A DNA stretch of 64,000 nucleotides from Gemmatimonadota bacterium (lineage in GTDB: Bacteria > Gemmatimonadota > Gemmatimonadetes > Gemmatimonadales > Gemmatimonadaceae): the NCBI GenBank assembly GCA_016704465.1, contig JADJAD010000013.1, forward strand, positions 124,001 to 188,000, read 5' to 3'. The notes beneath the pieces were generated by a model. The model was not told the DNA's origin. It was given only the letters and a program-made list of their open reading frames with translations, and ran no database searches. How positions within the stretch are numbered: the stretch's first letter is position 1; every line of letters starts with the position of its first letter. Below, piece after piece: positions 53,390-63,364 of this stretch. The position numbers and the translations under genes were made by a program.

Positions 53390-53421
53390 TCGGCATCGGC
53401 CACCGCCTGGCAGGACGGCGG

Positions 53422-56218
53422 CTACGTGCCCCGACGTCGTCGGTCGCGCCCGCGCCCCTCGCCGGACCCGCGTCGGTCGCTCCCCGTGCCGCCGCTCCCT
53501 GTGCCGCCGCTCCCTGTGCCGCCGCTCCCCTGTGCCGCCACTCCTCTTGCCGCTGCTCCCTTGGCGACCATGTCGACCGTCGCGCGCGAACTGTCCGCGC
53601 ACCTTGGCCACGTCGCGCTCGCGCCCGCGTCGTTGCCGCTCGTCGTCGCGCCCCCGCCGACGACCGGACGGCTCTTCTGCTGACCACGGACGATCCAGCA
53701 GCTCCTGCAGCTCGGCGACTGTCTCCGCTCGCACACTGCCGCGCTGTCCGCGGTGCACGATGAAGCGCAACGGTCGGTCGAAGCGGGGCAGTTCCACCTC
53801 CGCCAGCGTGCGCGCCAGCTTCTCGGGCATGACCAGGCGCGCCACCCCCGTCAGCCGCACGGCACCGTCAGCCGCGACGGTTTCCTCCACGTCGTAGTCG
53901 ATGCCGACCGGCTTGTCGCGGATGTCCACATAGGACGGCAGGGAGAGCAACTGCTCCCGCACCTCGGGAGGAACCCAGTCCGCCAGCGACAACCGCAACG
54001 GGGCCGCCCGGAAGTCCCGCATGGAGTGCACGTCGCGCAGCCCCTCCTGGTACAGCGCCGCCAACTCGACCATGCCGAGTCGTCCGGTCGTCCCGCCCGA
54101 CCGTCGAAACAACTCGCGCACTTCTTCGATGGCCGGCCCGTTCCGCTTGACCGCGACGTGACGCGTCTCGCCCCGAGCCAGCGCCATGGCCAGGGCGTGC
54201 CGGGCCTCGGCGAGGGAGTCCTCGGGGAACTCGTCCAGCACCTCTTCGTCGCGCTCGAGCTCGAAGCCGAAGAACGTGAGGCGCGATTCGCGAATGAGGG
54301 CATCGCGCTTGCCGCGGCCGTCGTACACGAGGTTCGAGGCACCGCGCACGGCGTACTTGCGCACGAGCCCCATCGGGATCTGGGTCCCCTCGATCGCCGC
54401 GCGCGGAGTCCCTGAGCGGTCGGCAAAGTACCGAAGCGTCCCGGCCACCGGTCCCCACGAGCCGCACACGCTGCTCTTGGACACTCGCGCCTCGTCCCCA
54501 TCGACCGTCTGCTCGTCGATCACCAGGTCGAAGGGCATGATACGCGCGACCAGGTCGCAGAACGCCCGTCGCACGTCGTCGCGGGCGACCGTCATGAGCG
54601 TCGGCAGCGGGAGCCCGACGCCGCGATACACGGAGGCCATCGCCAGCGCGGTGTCCTCGATCGCCTTGACGAGCACACCGCGACGGTCGGCCCAGCGCGT
54701 GATGGCCTCCGGCTCGAACAGGTGCCGCGCGAGGCCGTACACCTCGCCCACGTACCCGGCCGCGGCGAAGGCATCGGCATAGACGTTGTAGGCCGTCAGG
54801 TGATCGCTGCCGGCAATGACCAGGCCCGTGAGGTCGCGCTCGTCGCGCGTCATGCGATGCAGCGATTCCACGCTCGCCATCACCGCGAGGTAGGGCATCA
54901 AGGCGTCGGCGCCATGCACGATCAGCTCCGCCCAGGCCCGATCGACGGGGAGCTTCTCCACCAGCCGACCGTAGCGGGAGAGCCGCCCTTGCTCGATGAC
55001 GCCGCGCGCCTCGAGGTGTTGCAGGGCACGACGATAGGCGCCGCGGTCGAGCGGGACGGGGAGGTCCAGCTCATCGGCCCTCACCCCGAGGTCGGCACAC
55101 GTCAGGGCCACGCGCTCCGAGTCTCCCGCCAGCTGGAAGTCCGGCGCCGTGGGCTTCATCGTGGGCCAGTGCAGGTCGCGATCACTGAGGATGTAGACCT
55201 TGCCGTCGTCCACGCGCCCGTGCACCCGTCCCGCCATCTGCAGGATCTCGTTGGTCCCGAGGTGCGTCCGCGTCAGGACGTTCTTGCCGCGCTCCACCAC
55301 GTTCGTGAACCGTGTGTCGTCGATGACCACGGTGTCGAGTCCCTTGATGTTGAGGGCGCTCTGTCCTGCCGCAGTCATCGAAAGGAAGAACGGCTTTTCC
55401 ACCCCTTCCTCGAGGAACGGGCGGATGACGCGGATCGGCTCGCCCCCGTGGTAGAACGCCGCGGTGATGCGACGGAAGCGGTCCGAGACGAGTCCGGCGA
55501 CCTCCTCGACCGCGGCGCGCGTTGGCAGGAACATGCCCACGCCACGGCGCTGCTTGACGACCTGCTGCAGGAACTTGTCGTCGAGGAAATCCGTGGGGTC
55601 ACGACGCACGATGCGCACGTCGGCCGCCTTGCGCGGATCGAAGGCCGTGGACTGGATGACGGTCGACGACCGCAGGTACTCGGAGTAGAAACGCGGGTCG
55701 ACGGTCGCCGACAGCCAGATGAAGCGGCAACCCACCCGCTTGCCTAACGCGAGACAGAGCTCGAGTTCCGCAGAGGTCTGGTGGATCTCGTCGATGACCA
55801 GCGTGTCCCGCGACAGGATGTCGCCGTCCTGGAACCAGCGCCTGGCGATGCCCGTCGTCACCACGATCACGTTCCAGGTAGGCGTCTCGGGCGTCGCCTC
55901 GCGCTCTCGGTTGATCACCCCGACTCGCAAGTCGGTAGTCCGCAGCACGGCCTGGGCGATCGGCCGGATCGCCAGCGTCTTGCCCGTCCCGGTCCCGGCA
56001 ACGATCCCGAATCCCTCGCCAGACGCCGCGAGCGCGCGCACCTCGGCGCCGTGCTCGCGCTCTATGACAGTGTCGAGCTCAAGCCCGAGGGCGAGTTCGA
56101 TGGTTTCGCACGCCGCCCGCGTCGGCGCGATGATGATAACCCGTCCCGTCGGCGGTTCTGCCGCGAGGAAGGCCTCATGGTCAGGCGGGAGCGATCGATC
56201 CTGGACGTCTCGTAGCAC
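53422..56218 (-). CDS. DEAH-box helicase with basic/Gly-rich tail, frameshifted near the 3' end
   Basis: About 931 residues when repaired. Superfamily 2 motifs are visible: I GTGTGKT, II DEIH (VIDEIHQTS), III SAT in WLSATVD, and VI QMAGRVHGR, with the helicase-associated region after. It resembles HrpA/NS3-type helicases; the RNA or DNA target is unknown. The frame read straight through runs to 53054, across the convergent GNAT gene. A 15-bp repeat (53479-53539) has 15-base copies except the last, which is 16 because of an extra C (CCCC, 53527-53530). Removing it gives a (Ser-Gly-Gly-Thr-Gly)4 tail ending in RRRRGT and a stop at 53422, clear of the GNAT gene. The start is GTG 56218. Confidence 0.82.
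53479..53539 (-). repeat. 15-bp tandem repeat with one 16-base copy
   Basis: Units of GCTCCC(T/C)GTGCCGCC; the fourth copy has one additional C. The irregular unit marks the frameshift of the helicase tail. Confidence 0.9.
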
Positions 56219-56233
56219 ACCGCAATGTAGTCG

Positions 56234-56641
56234 CTACGGCCTGCGAGACTTCGACTCCTTCCGATCGCGAGACGACCGTTCGTCTGTGGTGTCCTTTCCC
56301 GCCGAAGAGTCCTTGTCGCTGCGGCGCTCCCTCCCGCGCGGTTCCTGCCCCCCACGGCCACCGTCCTCGGCAAAAATCACACGGCCATTGGACGGGCGGT
56401 TCTTGATAGCGCTCGGACAATCGGTGGGGGCCGGCTGCTGAGCGGGCGGTACGTTGTCGATCCAGATCCGGCACATCCCCGGCGGCGGCAGGTAGCGCTT
56501 CGGGATCTCCGCGCCCTCGCCGGCCTTCTTCCCGATGGGTACGAGCGAGCGCACGGGCGGCGGCGAGGATTGTCCCTCCGACACCACCGGAACGCTCACC
56601 AAGACGGTGACCAACACAATCGAGAAGAATCGAGAGTCCAC
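56234..56641 (-). CDS. small secreted protein with a Cys pair and charged tail
   Basis: 135 residues with a signal peptide (FFSIVLVTVLVSVPVVSEGQ). The central motif RYLPPPGMCRIWIDNVPPAQQPAPTDC-PSA, then GRVIFAED, resembles a conserved family of small secreted proteins (PPPGxCRxW...PPxxC) seen in Gemmatimonadota and related groups; function unknown. The last 40 residues are Arg/Lys/Asp/Ser-rich. GTG 56641 is chosen because GGAG lies five bases upstream; an ATG at 56713 would add a poorly hydrophobic extension. Confidence 0.6.
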   Translation of the reverse strand: MDSRFFSIVLVTVLVSVPVVSEGQSSPPPVRSLVPIGKKAGEGAEIPKRYLPPPGMCRIWIDNVPPAQQPAPTDCPSAIKNRPSNGRVIFAEDGGRGGQEPRGRERRSDKDSSAGKDTTDERSSRDRKESKSRRP

Positions 56642-56805
56642 TGCCGCTCCATGGAGATGCTCAAAGGCCACGCCCGTCGCGCTGCATAGACGGTGCCCAT
56701 GTCCCCCGTGCACGCGCCGGGCGCACTAACCGTAACGGGGCCAACGCCTTACTGATTTCCTGCCGCTGCCACGCGCTCTCCCGACCGTCCCTCAGGACAG
56801 ACGAC

Positions 56806-56842
56806 CGGGGAGGACACAGGGACATTCCATGCGTCCTCCCCG
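56806..56842 (-). terminator. hairpin terminator after pfkA
   Basis: Ten-base arms (CGGGGAGGAC and complement) with a 17-base loop lie 41 bases beyond the pfkA stop on the minus strand. Confidence 0.45.
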
Positions 56843-56883
56843 TTCCTACCCCGTTCACGCGCTCTGGTGGCGAATTCACCAGC

Positions 56884-57963
56884 TTAGTCGCCGAACGAGA
56901 TCCCCGCCGCGCGTGCGGTCCGCATGATGTCGTGGGTGAGCTCCACGCGCTTGGGTTCACGCAGGGCGTCGAGGAACGGCACCGTCACGATATGGGGAGA
57001 CTGCAGGGCGACCATGTGCCCCCATCGACCGTTCTCCACCGCCTCGATCGCAGCCCCGCCGAAACGCGTCGCGAGCAAACGGTCATAGCCTGTCGGACCG
57101 CCACCACGCTGGAGGTGCCCGAGTACGAGCGATCGCGACTCCTTGCCCGTGCGATTCTGGATCTCCCATGCGATCCGACCGGCAATCCCGCCAACCCGCT
57201 TGTCCTGCCCCGGAAGCGAATCGGCGAGAATCGACTCTTGCCCGCCAATCGGATACGCACCCTCGGCCACGACGACGATCGAGAACTGGCGACCGGCCCG
57301 ATCGCGCGCACGGACCTTGGCGCAGACCTTTTCGATGTCGAACGGGATTTCCGGCAGGAGAATGACGTCCGCGGTTCCTGCCACCCCGGAATGCAGCGCA
57401 ATGAACCCCGCGTGACGCCCCATCACCTCCATCACGATCACACGGTCGTGGCTCTCCGCCGTCGTGTGCAGCTTGTCGATCGCTTCGATAGCGGTGTTGA
57501 CCGCCGTGTCGAAGCCGAAGGTCGTGATCGTGCCACTCACGTCGTTGTCGATCGTCTTCGGCACGCCGACGATCTTCATGCCTCGTTCGAACAAGCGCTG
57601 CGCGATGGCCAGTGAGCCGTCGCCCCCGATCGTGACCACGGCGTCGATCCCCAACCGCTCCGCGTTCTCGAAGAGCTCGTTGGACCGGTCGACTTCGATG
57701 TACGACCCGTCGGCCTGCCGGACGGGAAATTCGAACGGATTGCCGCGATTCGTCGTGCGCAGGATCGTGCCGCCCAGATGCGCGATTCCCCGCACGGAGT
57801 CTCGCGTGAGGGGGATGATGTCGTCCTCGCCGAGCAGGCCGTAATACCCGCGGCAGATCCCGAGAACGTCCCATCCGCGGCTGGTGGCAGAAAGTACGGC
57901 GGCTCGGATGACCGCGTTGAGCCCAGGGGCGTCACCGCCGCCGGTGGAGATCGCGATGCGCAT
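56884..57963 (-). CDS. pfkA: ATP-dependent 6-phosphofructokinase
   Basis: 359 residues. Signature motifs are STGGGDAPGLNAVIR at the N-terminus, TIGGDGSL, the catalytic PKTIDNDV and MGRHAGFIA. The residue corresponding to E. coli 104 is Gly (GGDGS) and the one at 124 is Lys (PKTIDND). By the published substrate rule, Gly at 104 favours ATP over PPi, and Lys124 with Gly104 is typical of group III ATP-PFKs. The longer length than the E. coli enzyme (320) agrees with that group. ATG 57963 is chosen; an open frame upstream lacks similarity. Confidence 0.92.
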   Translation of the reverse strand: MRIAISTGGGDAPGLNAVIRAAVLSATSRGWDVLGICRGYYGLLGEDDIIPLTRDSVRGIAHLGGTILRTTNRGNPFEFPVRQADGSYIEVDRSNELFENAERLGIDAVVTIGGDGSLAIAQRLFERGMKIVGVPKTIDNDVSGTITTFGFDTAVNTAIEAIDKLHTTAESHDRVIVMEVMGRHAGFIALHSGVAGTADVILLPEIPFDIEKVCAKVRARDRAGRQFSIVVVAEGAYPIGGQESILADSLPGQDKRVGGIAGRIAWEIQNRTGKESRSLVLGHLQRGGGPTGYDRLLATRFGGAAIEAVENGRWGHMVALQSPHIVTVPFLDALREPKRVELTHDIMRTARAAGISFGD

Positions 57964-58114
57964 CTCGTCGTAGAGGAATAGTGAGGGGGGGATCGACCGG
58001 TCATTCGCCAGGTTGACGGGGTGTTCGGGTCCCTGCTCCGGACGCCCAGCCCAAGCGATCTGCAAAAGGTAAACGCTTACAGTCGCGGCGCACCCCGACC
58101 CACAAGAATTGGCG

Positions 58115-58387
58115 CTACGGCGGAACCTGTACTCCGGCCAGGTTGGCGAGCGTCCGGATGACCGAATCCTGGCGGACTACCACCAAACGCAGCGAGTCGG
58201 ACTGATCCTGCAGCTCCTGCAACTGCAGTTGAATGTCGGTAAACGCGACGCCCAGGTCCGACAGCGCCTGCGCCGTTTGGATGTCCTGCTGCGAGGGGGG
58301 CGCGCAGGCGAGGCCGGCGACGACGGCCGCGGCCGACACCATCGGCAGCAGTCGGGCGCGGACGGAGGTCAAGATCGTATGCGTCAT
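58115..58387 (-). CDS. small coiled-coil lipoprotein
   Basis: 90 residues with a lipobox (VAGLACAPP) and a heptad-rich helix (ALSDLGVAFTDIQLQLQELQDQSDSLRLVV) predicted to form a coiled coil. ATG 58387 gives a clean lipoprotein signal. It lies between pfkA and the divergent pseudopilin gene. Function unknown. Confidence 0.6.
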   Translation of the reverse strand: MTHTILTSVRARLLPMVSAAAVVAGLACAPPSQQDIQTAQALSDLGVAFTDIQLQLQELQDQSDSLRLVVVRQDSVIRTLANLAGVQVPP

Positions 58388-58522
58388 GGCCGCTGAGTAT
58401 CGCGTCACTTCGTCGTTCGCGAAAGACGCCCGCGCGCGTGATTGTGGTACCAGGGGCGATGAAATGGTCACCGCTCGCTCGTTCGCGCGGACCATACTGC
58501 ACCGAGCCCTCACTGACCGCTT

Positions 58523-58942
58523 ATGCGACATGGCCTGACCCTTCTCGAGATGACGCTCGTGCTCACCATTTGCGGCGTGGTCGCGTCCATCGCCATCCCG
58601 AGCGTCGCCCGGGTCCGCGACCGGTCGGCGGTGCACGGTGCGACGTCGCTGCTCGTGTCGTCTCTCGCCGATGCCCGGCACCAGGCGGCGCGCTGGCAAC
58701 GTCGAACCGCCATTCGCTTCGACACGTCGACCGCGTCGGCAGTCGTGCACGCTGGCGCCGATACGCTGTCCCGCGCTCCGCTGCGCGCCCTCTTCGAGGT
58801 TGCGCTGAGCGTGACCCGCGACTCGATCGCCTTCTATCCGACGGGCATTGGGTACGGTGCCTCAAACGCGACCCTGATCGTGACGCGTGGCGCGGCCGCC
58901 GAGACGGTCACGGTCTCACGGGCAGGCCGGGTGAAGCGCTGA
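58523..58942 (+). CDS. GspH/FimT-type pseudopilin
   Basis: 139 residues with the prepilin motif G-L-T-L-L-E-M-T-L-V-L and one N-terminal hydrophobic helix (LTICGVVASIAIPSV), then a GspH-type soluble domain with VHGATSLLVSSLADARHQAARWQ. It is likely cleaved and methylated by a prepilin peptidase and works in a type II secretion or type IV pilus system; no partner genes are in this window. Confidence 0.75.
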   Translation: MRHGLTLLEMTLVLTICGVVASIAIPSVARVRDRSAVHGATSLLVSSLADARHQAARWQRRTAIRFDTSTASAVVHAGADTLSRAPLRALFEVALSVTRDSIAFYPTGIGYGASNATLIVTRGAAAETVTVSRAGRVKR

Positions 58943-58964
58943 CCAGCCGGCTCGTCGCCCGGCT

Positions 58965-60317
<1,353 letters not shown>

Positions 60318-60483
60318 TCCGCCTGTAGCCTGAGTCAGTTCAACATCTCAAGCTAAGTGGCCGTCGACAAGAATCGCCACCGCCCCGATGGGCCGGGCGC
60401 GATTGGCACCGCGCAGGAGTTGACCAATCGAACGACGGGTGGCGCGTCGCGCGGGACCTGCGACCCGGGCGATGTCGGTCCGG

Positions 60484-61479
60484 CTAACGATTGGAGGCGA
60501 GATGCGGGAGCAGGGCCTCGAGCACTGTGTGCGGCACTTCCTCGGCGAGTACGTGACCCGCACGGGAGATGATGCGCGCCTGCGCGCAGGGGAGCGCGCG
60601 GGTGCGCGCCGCAGATTCGGTGGCGCGCACGAGCAGGTCCTGCCCGCCGAGCAGGGTAAGGACCGGGGTCGTGAGCGGTGCCAGTTCCGCATCGGTCCGG
60701 GGCTCCAACGAGTAGCGGTGAAGGAGGGTGCGCAGCGCCCAGCCAAAGGCGGGATCGCCGCTCGGCGCCCAGTACTCGTCCACGTCACGAAACGCGAAGT
60801 CACCCAGCGTCCCGTTCAGCGCGCGCAGCGCCACCGGGACGCTCCAGGGCGGAACCGCGTACTGCACCAGCCGCGCCGCAGCCCCCGGCGTGAAGAAGCG
60901 CGCCAGCCCGACAAACCGGAGCGGGGCCAGCCCCACCGGGGCGAGCAGCGTCAGCGTCGAGAGCCGACCAGGTTGCCGGCGCGCGACGTCGAGGGCAACG
61001 CCACCGCCTAACGAATGCGCGACCAGCGCGAGTCGCGTCAGCCCGAGCGCATCGATCACTGCCTCGAGGTGATCGGCCATGGCCGCCGAGGTGTACAGCG
61101 CCTCGTCGCGCGGCTTGTCGCTCCCCCCGTGTCCGCGCAGGTCCACGGCGATCACGCGCCAGCCGGCCACCATGACCGCAGGCAGGAGCTTTCGATAGTA
61201 GTAGGCCGACGCCCCCCAGCCGTGCACGAACAGCACCGGCTCGTCGGCGGCATCGCCCCCTTCCACGACGCGCACTCGCTCGCCGCCCGGCATGCGCAGA
61301 TGTCGAGCGGTGAGCCCCGCCTCGTTGGCGGGGTACCACTCGTCGGGGGACAACCGCCCGCGAAACAGGCTGACCAGCACGATGGACCGGGAAAGGGGAG
61401 CGAATCGAACCGACGAAAACTGCGGAACTCGACCAGGGAATTGTAGGGCGAACCGCCCACGCGCCGCACGGCGACTCAT
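60484..61479 (-). CDS. alpha/beta hydrolase
   Basis: 331 residues. The alpha/beta-hydrolase fold shows VLFVHGWGASAYYYRKL (oxyanion hole), DLRGHGGSDKP and the nucleophile elbow AHSLGGG with Ser; the acid is probably in GGQDLLV and the His in ISRAGHVLAEE. The substrate is unknown. ATG 61479 is used; eight upstream codons lack similarity. Confidence 0.82.
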   Translation of the reverse strand: MSRRAARGRFALQFPGRVPQFSSVRFAPLSRSIVLVSLFRGRLSPDEWYPANEAGLTARHLRMPGGERVRVVEGGDAADEPVLFVHGWGASAYYYRKLLPAVMVAGWRVIAVDLRGHGGSDKPRDEALYTSAAMADHLEAVIDALGLTRLALVAHSLGGGVALDVARRQPGRLSTLTLLAPVGLAPLRFVGLARFFTPGAAARLVQYAVPPWSVPVALRALNGTLGDFAFRDVDEYWAPSGDPAFGWALRTLLHRYSLEPRTDAELAPLTTPVLTLLGGQDLLVRATESAARTRALPCAQARIISRAGHVLAEEVPHTVLEALLPHLASNR

Positions 61480-61689
61480 TTCCGCGCCCCGACAGGTGCG
61501 CAATGCGGCGAGGCCACCTCGACACGTGGACAGTCACAACGCCGATACCGCGTTCGGTAGCGCGCGTCGACAGGACGTGGTCCGTGCTTGTCCGGACGGC
61601 GGGCGCGCTCCAACTTGCTCCGACCCGTCCACCCCCGGTGCGAATGAGCCGTTCCGCCCACCACGACGTCCCGTCCCACCACTCCGCTC

Positions 61690-62514
61690 GTGCGGGGTGA
61701 ATTCGTCGATATCGGAAGCGCCAGACTGTACTACTACGCCTCTGGCAGCCGTGGCTCGGGTGAACCGATCGTCCTGCTCCATGGATTCCCGACCTCGTCT
61801 CATCTCTGGACCGGCGTCGTCCCGCTCCTTCCGAAGGGGCACCGCGTGGTGGTGCTCGACTTGCTCGGGTTCGGTCGAAGTGATCCGCCGGTCGAGGGGG
61901 CCGACCTTTCCCTGCGCGCGCATGCCGATCGGGTCGTCACGCTGCTCGATGCCCTCGGGATCAACTACGCAACCATTGTCGGACACGACCTGGGCGGAGG
62001 GATCGCGCAAAGCCTCGCCATTCGGCATCCGACTCGGGTGGCTCGGCTCTGCCTGATCAACTCGGTCGCGTTCGACGACTGGCCGGGGCGCGAAGTCAAG
62101 CTCGTCAGGGCGACGATGCCCCTCACGCGTCATCTACCGGCGACGTGGATCCTGTCCATCCTTCGTGCCGACCTGCTGCGAGGCTACGTCGTGTCGGAGC
62201 GTGGCGCGCGATCCATCGATCAATTCGTGCGGCCGTTCACGACGGACAGGGGACGGGACGTGCTGGTCGCACACCTTGGGGCGCTCGATGCGGCGGAAAC
62301 GAAGGTGCTGGCGCCTCGGTTAAAGGACATAGTGGCCCCGACTGCGGTACTCTGGGGGGCCGAGGATCCGTTTCTTCCGCCCGCGATCGGGCAACGGCTC
62401 GCCGACGCGATCGGCGGCGCCACGCTCGACGTTGTACCCGACGTCCGTCACTTTACGCCGGAAGAAGCGCCGGAGCGGGTGGCCGGGACGATCGCACAAT
62501 TACTCTCGCGATGA
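61690..62514 (+). CDS. alpha/beta hydrolase with Asp nucleophile elbow
   Basis: 274 residues. VLLHGFPTSSHLWTGV and DLLGFGRSDPP match the fold. The elbow reads GHDLGGG, with Asp in place of Ser, as in haloalkane dehalogenases and epoxide hydrolases. An acid in GAEDPFLPP and a His in PDVRHFTPEEAP complete the set. The start is GTG 61690. It overlaps the following TPR gene by four bases (ATGA). Confidence 0.8.
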   Translation: MRGEFVDIGSARLYYYASGSRGSGEPIVLLHGFPTSSHLWTGVVPLLPKGHRVVVLDLLGFGRSDPPVEGADLSLRAHADRVVTLLDALGINYATIVGHDLGGGIAQSLAIRHPTRVARLCLINSVAFDDWPGREVKLVRATMPLTRHLPATWILSILRADLLRGYVVSERGARSIDQFVRPFTTDRGRDVLVAHLGALDAAETKVLAPRLKDIVAPTAVLWGAEDPFLPPAIGQRLADAIGGATLDVVPDVRHFTPEEAPERVAGTIAQLLSR

Positions 62515-62834
62515 CTTCATCACGCCTCGATACGTTCCGCACCATGGTGTCCCGCAGTCCCGCCAACGCAGTGGCTCGTTTCGGGTTGGCGAACGAGCTT
62601 ATCAAGGCGGAGCTCTGGGCGGAGGCGGCGGAGCACCTGCGGCTGTACCTGGCATCGTATGACGATGATGGCAATTGATACGGGCGCCTCGCGCACGCGT
62701 GCGAGGCGCTCGGCCTGATGGACGAGGCCCGGGACGCACTCGCGCGCGGGATCACCGCCGCCGAGCGTTTCGGTCACCCCGGGATGGCGAGCGAACTCGC
62801 CGGCCGTCTCGAAGACCTGGAGGATTCCACGTGA
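62511..62834 (+). pseudogene. TPR-type helical protein interrupted by an in-frame TGA
   Basis: A single frame of 107 codons contains a TGA at 62676-62678. Before it comes ANAVARFGLANELIKAELWAEAAEHLRLYLA; after it, in the same frame, GRLAHACEALGLMDEARDALARGITAAERFG. Together they form two TPR-like helical hairpins. The TGA falls between Asn and Tyr, where a GGA would give Gly, so a single base change could explain it. Both junctions (ATGA with the hydrolase, GTGA with the next gene) look like those of an intact operon gene. Mutation or sequence error cannot be told apart here. Confidence 0.6.
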
Positions 62835-63364
62835 ACGGCTTTGTGCGGAGCGCCCTGTTCGCCCTCGTCTGGTGCATGCTCGACGTCTCGGCCGCCTCGG
62901 CCCAGCGGGTGTCTCCCATCGCGGCGCAGCCGGTGAGCATCGGCACGAGGGTCCGCATCTTCGCCCCGAGCCTTCGGCGGGAACGGTATGTCGGCCGCGT
63001 CGATTCGCTGAATGCTGGCGAGGTGACGCTGGACACCGCCGGCATCCGTCGTCGACTGGGATTCGAGATGGGACCCGTGCTGGTCGATTCCTATCGACTG
63101 GTCACCGTGCGCACGTCGGCGATTGAACAGCTCGAGGTGAGTGCCGGGCGAACGACCCGAGCGGCCACGATCAAGGGGATGCTGATCGGGGGACTCGCCG
63201 GCGCCCTGCTCATCGGCTTCGGGCAGTTGCCGGAGGTCAATCCGTCTGCTTCGGACTTCCTGAAGGGGGCGCCGCTGGGCCTGGCCATCGGAACCGCCGT
63301 CGGCGGCGTGGTGGGCTACGCGTTGGGCGGTGAGCGCTGGGTCCCGGGCGAGCTTCCCCGCTAG
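62831..63364 (+). CDS. small exported protein with C-terminal glycine-zipper membrane segments
   Basis: 177 residues. An N-terminal signal (VRSALFALVWCMLDVSAASA) is followed by a beta-rich part (GTRVRIFAPSLRRERYVGRVDSLNAGEVTLDTAG) and two glycine-zipper segments (IKGMLIGGLAGALLIGFG; GLAIGTAVGGVVGYALGG). GTG 62831 overlaps the previous stop as GTGA. Function unknown. Confidence 0.65.
   Translation: MNGFVRSALFALVWCMLDVSAASAQRVSPIAAQPVSIGTRVRIFAPSLRRERYVGRVDSLNAGEVTLDTAGIRRRLGFEMGPVLVDSYRLVTVRTSAIEQLEVSAGRTTRAATIKGMLIGGLAGALLIGFGQLPEVNPSASDFLKGAPLGLAIGTAVGGVVGYALGGERWVPGELPR

Noticed and set aside
53054..53421. Extension of the helicase reading frame across the GNAT gene
   Set aside because: The 15-bp repeat shows an extra base; the corrected frame stops at 53422, and the extension has no family similarity.
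62676..62678. Selenocysteine or recoded TGA in the TPR gene
   Set aside because: The position would be an ordinary Gly in a helix junction; no selenocysteine genes or hairpin are seen.
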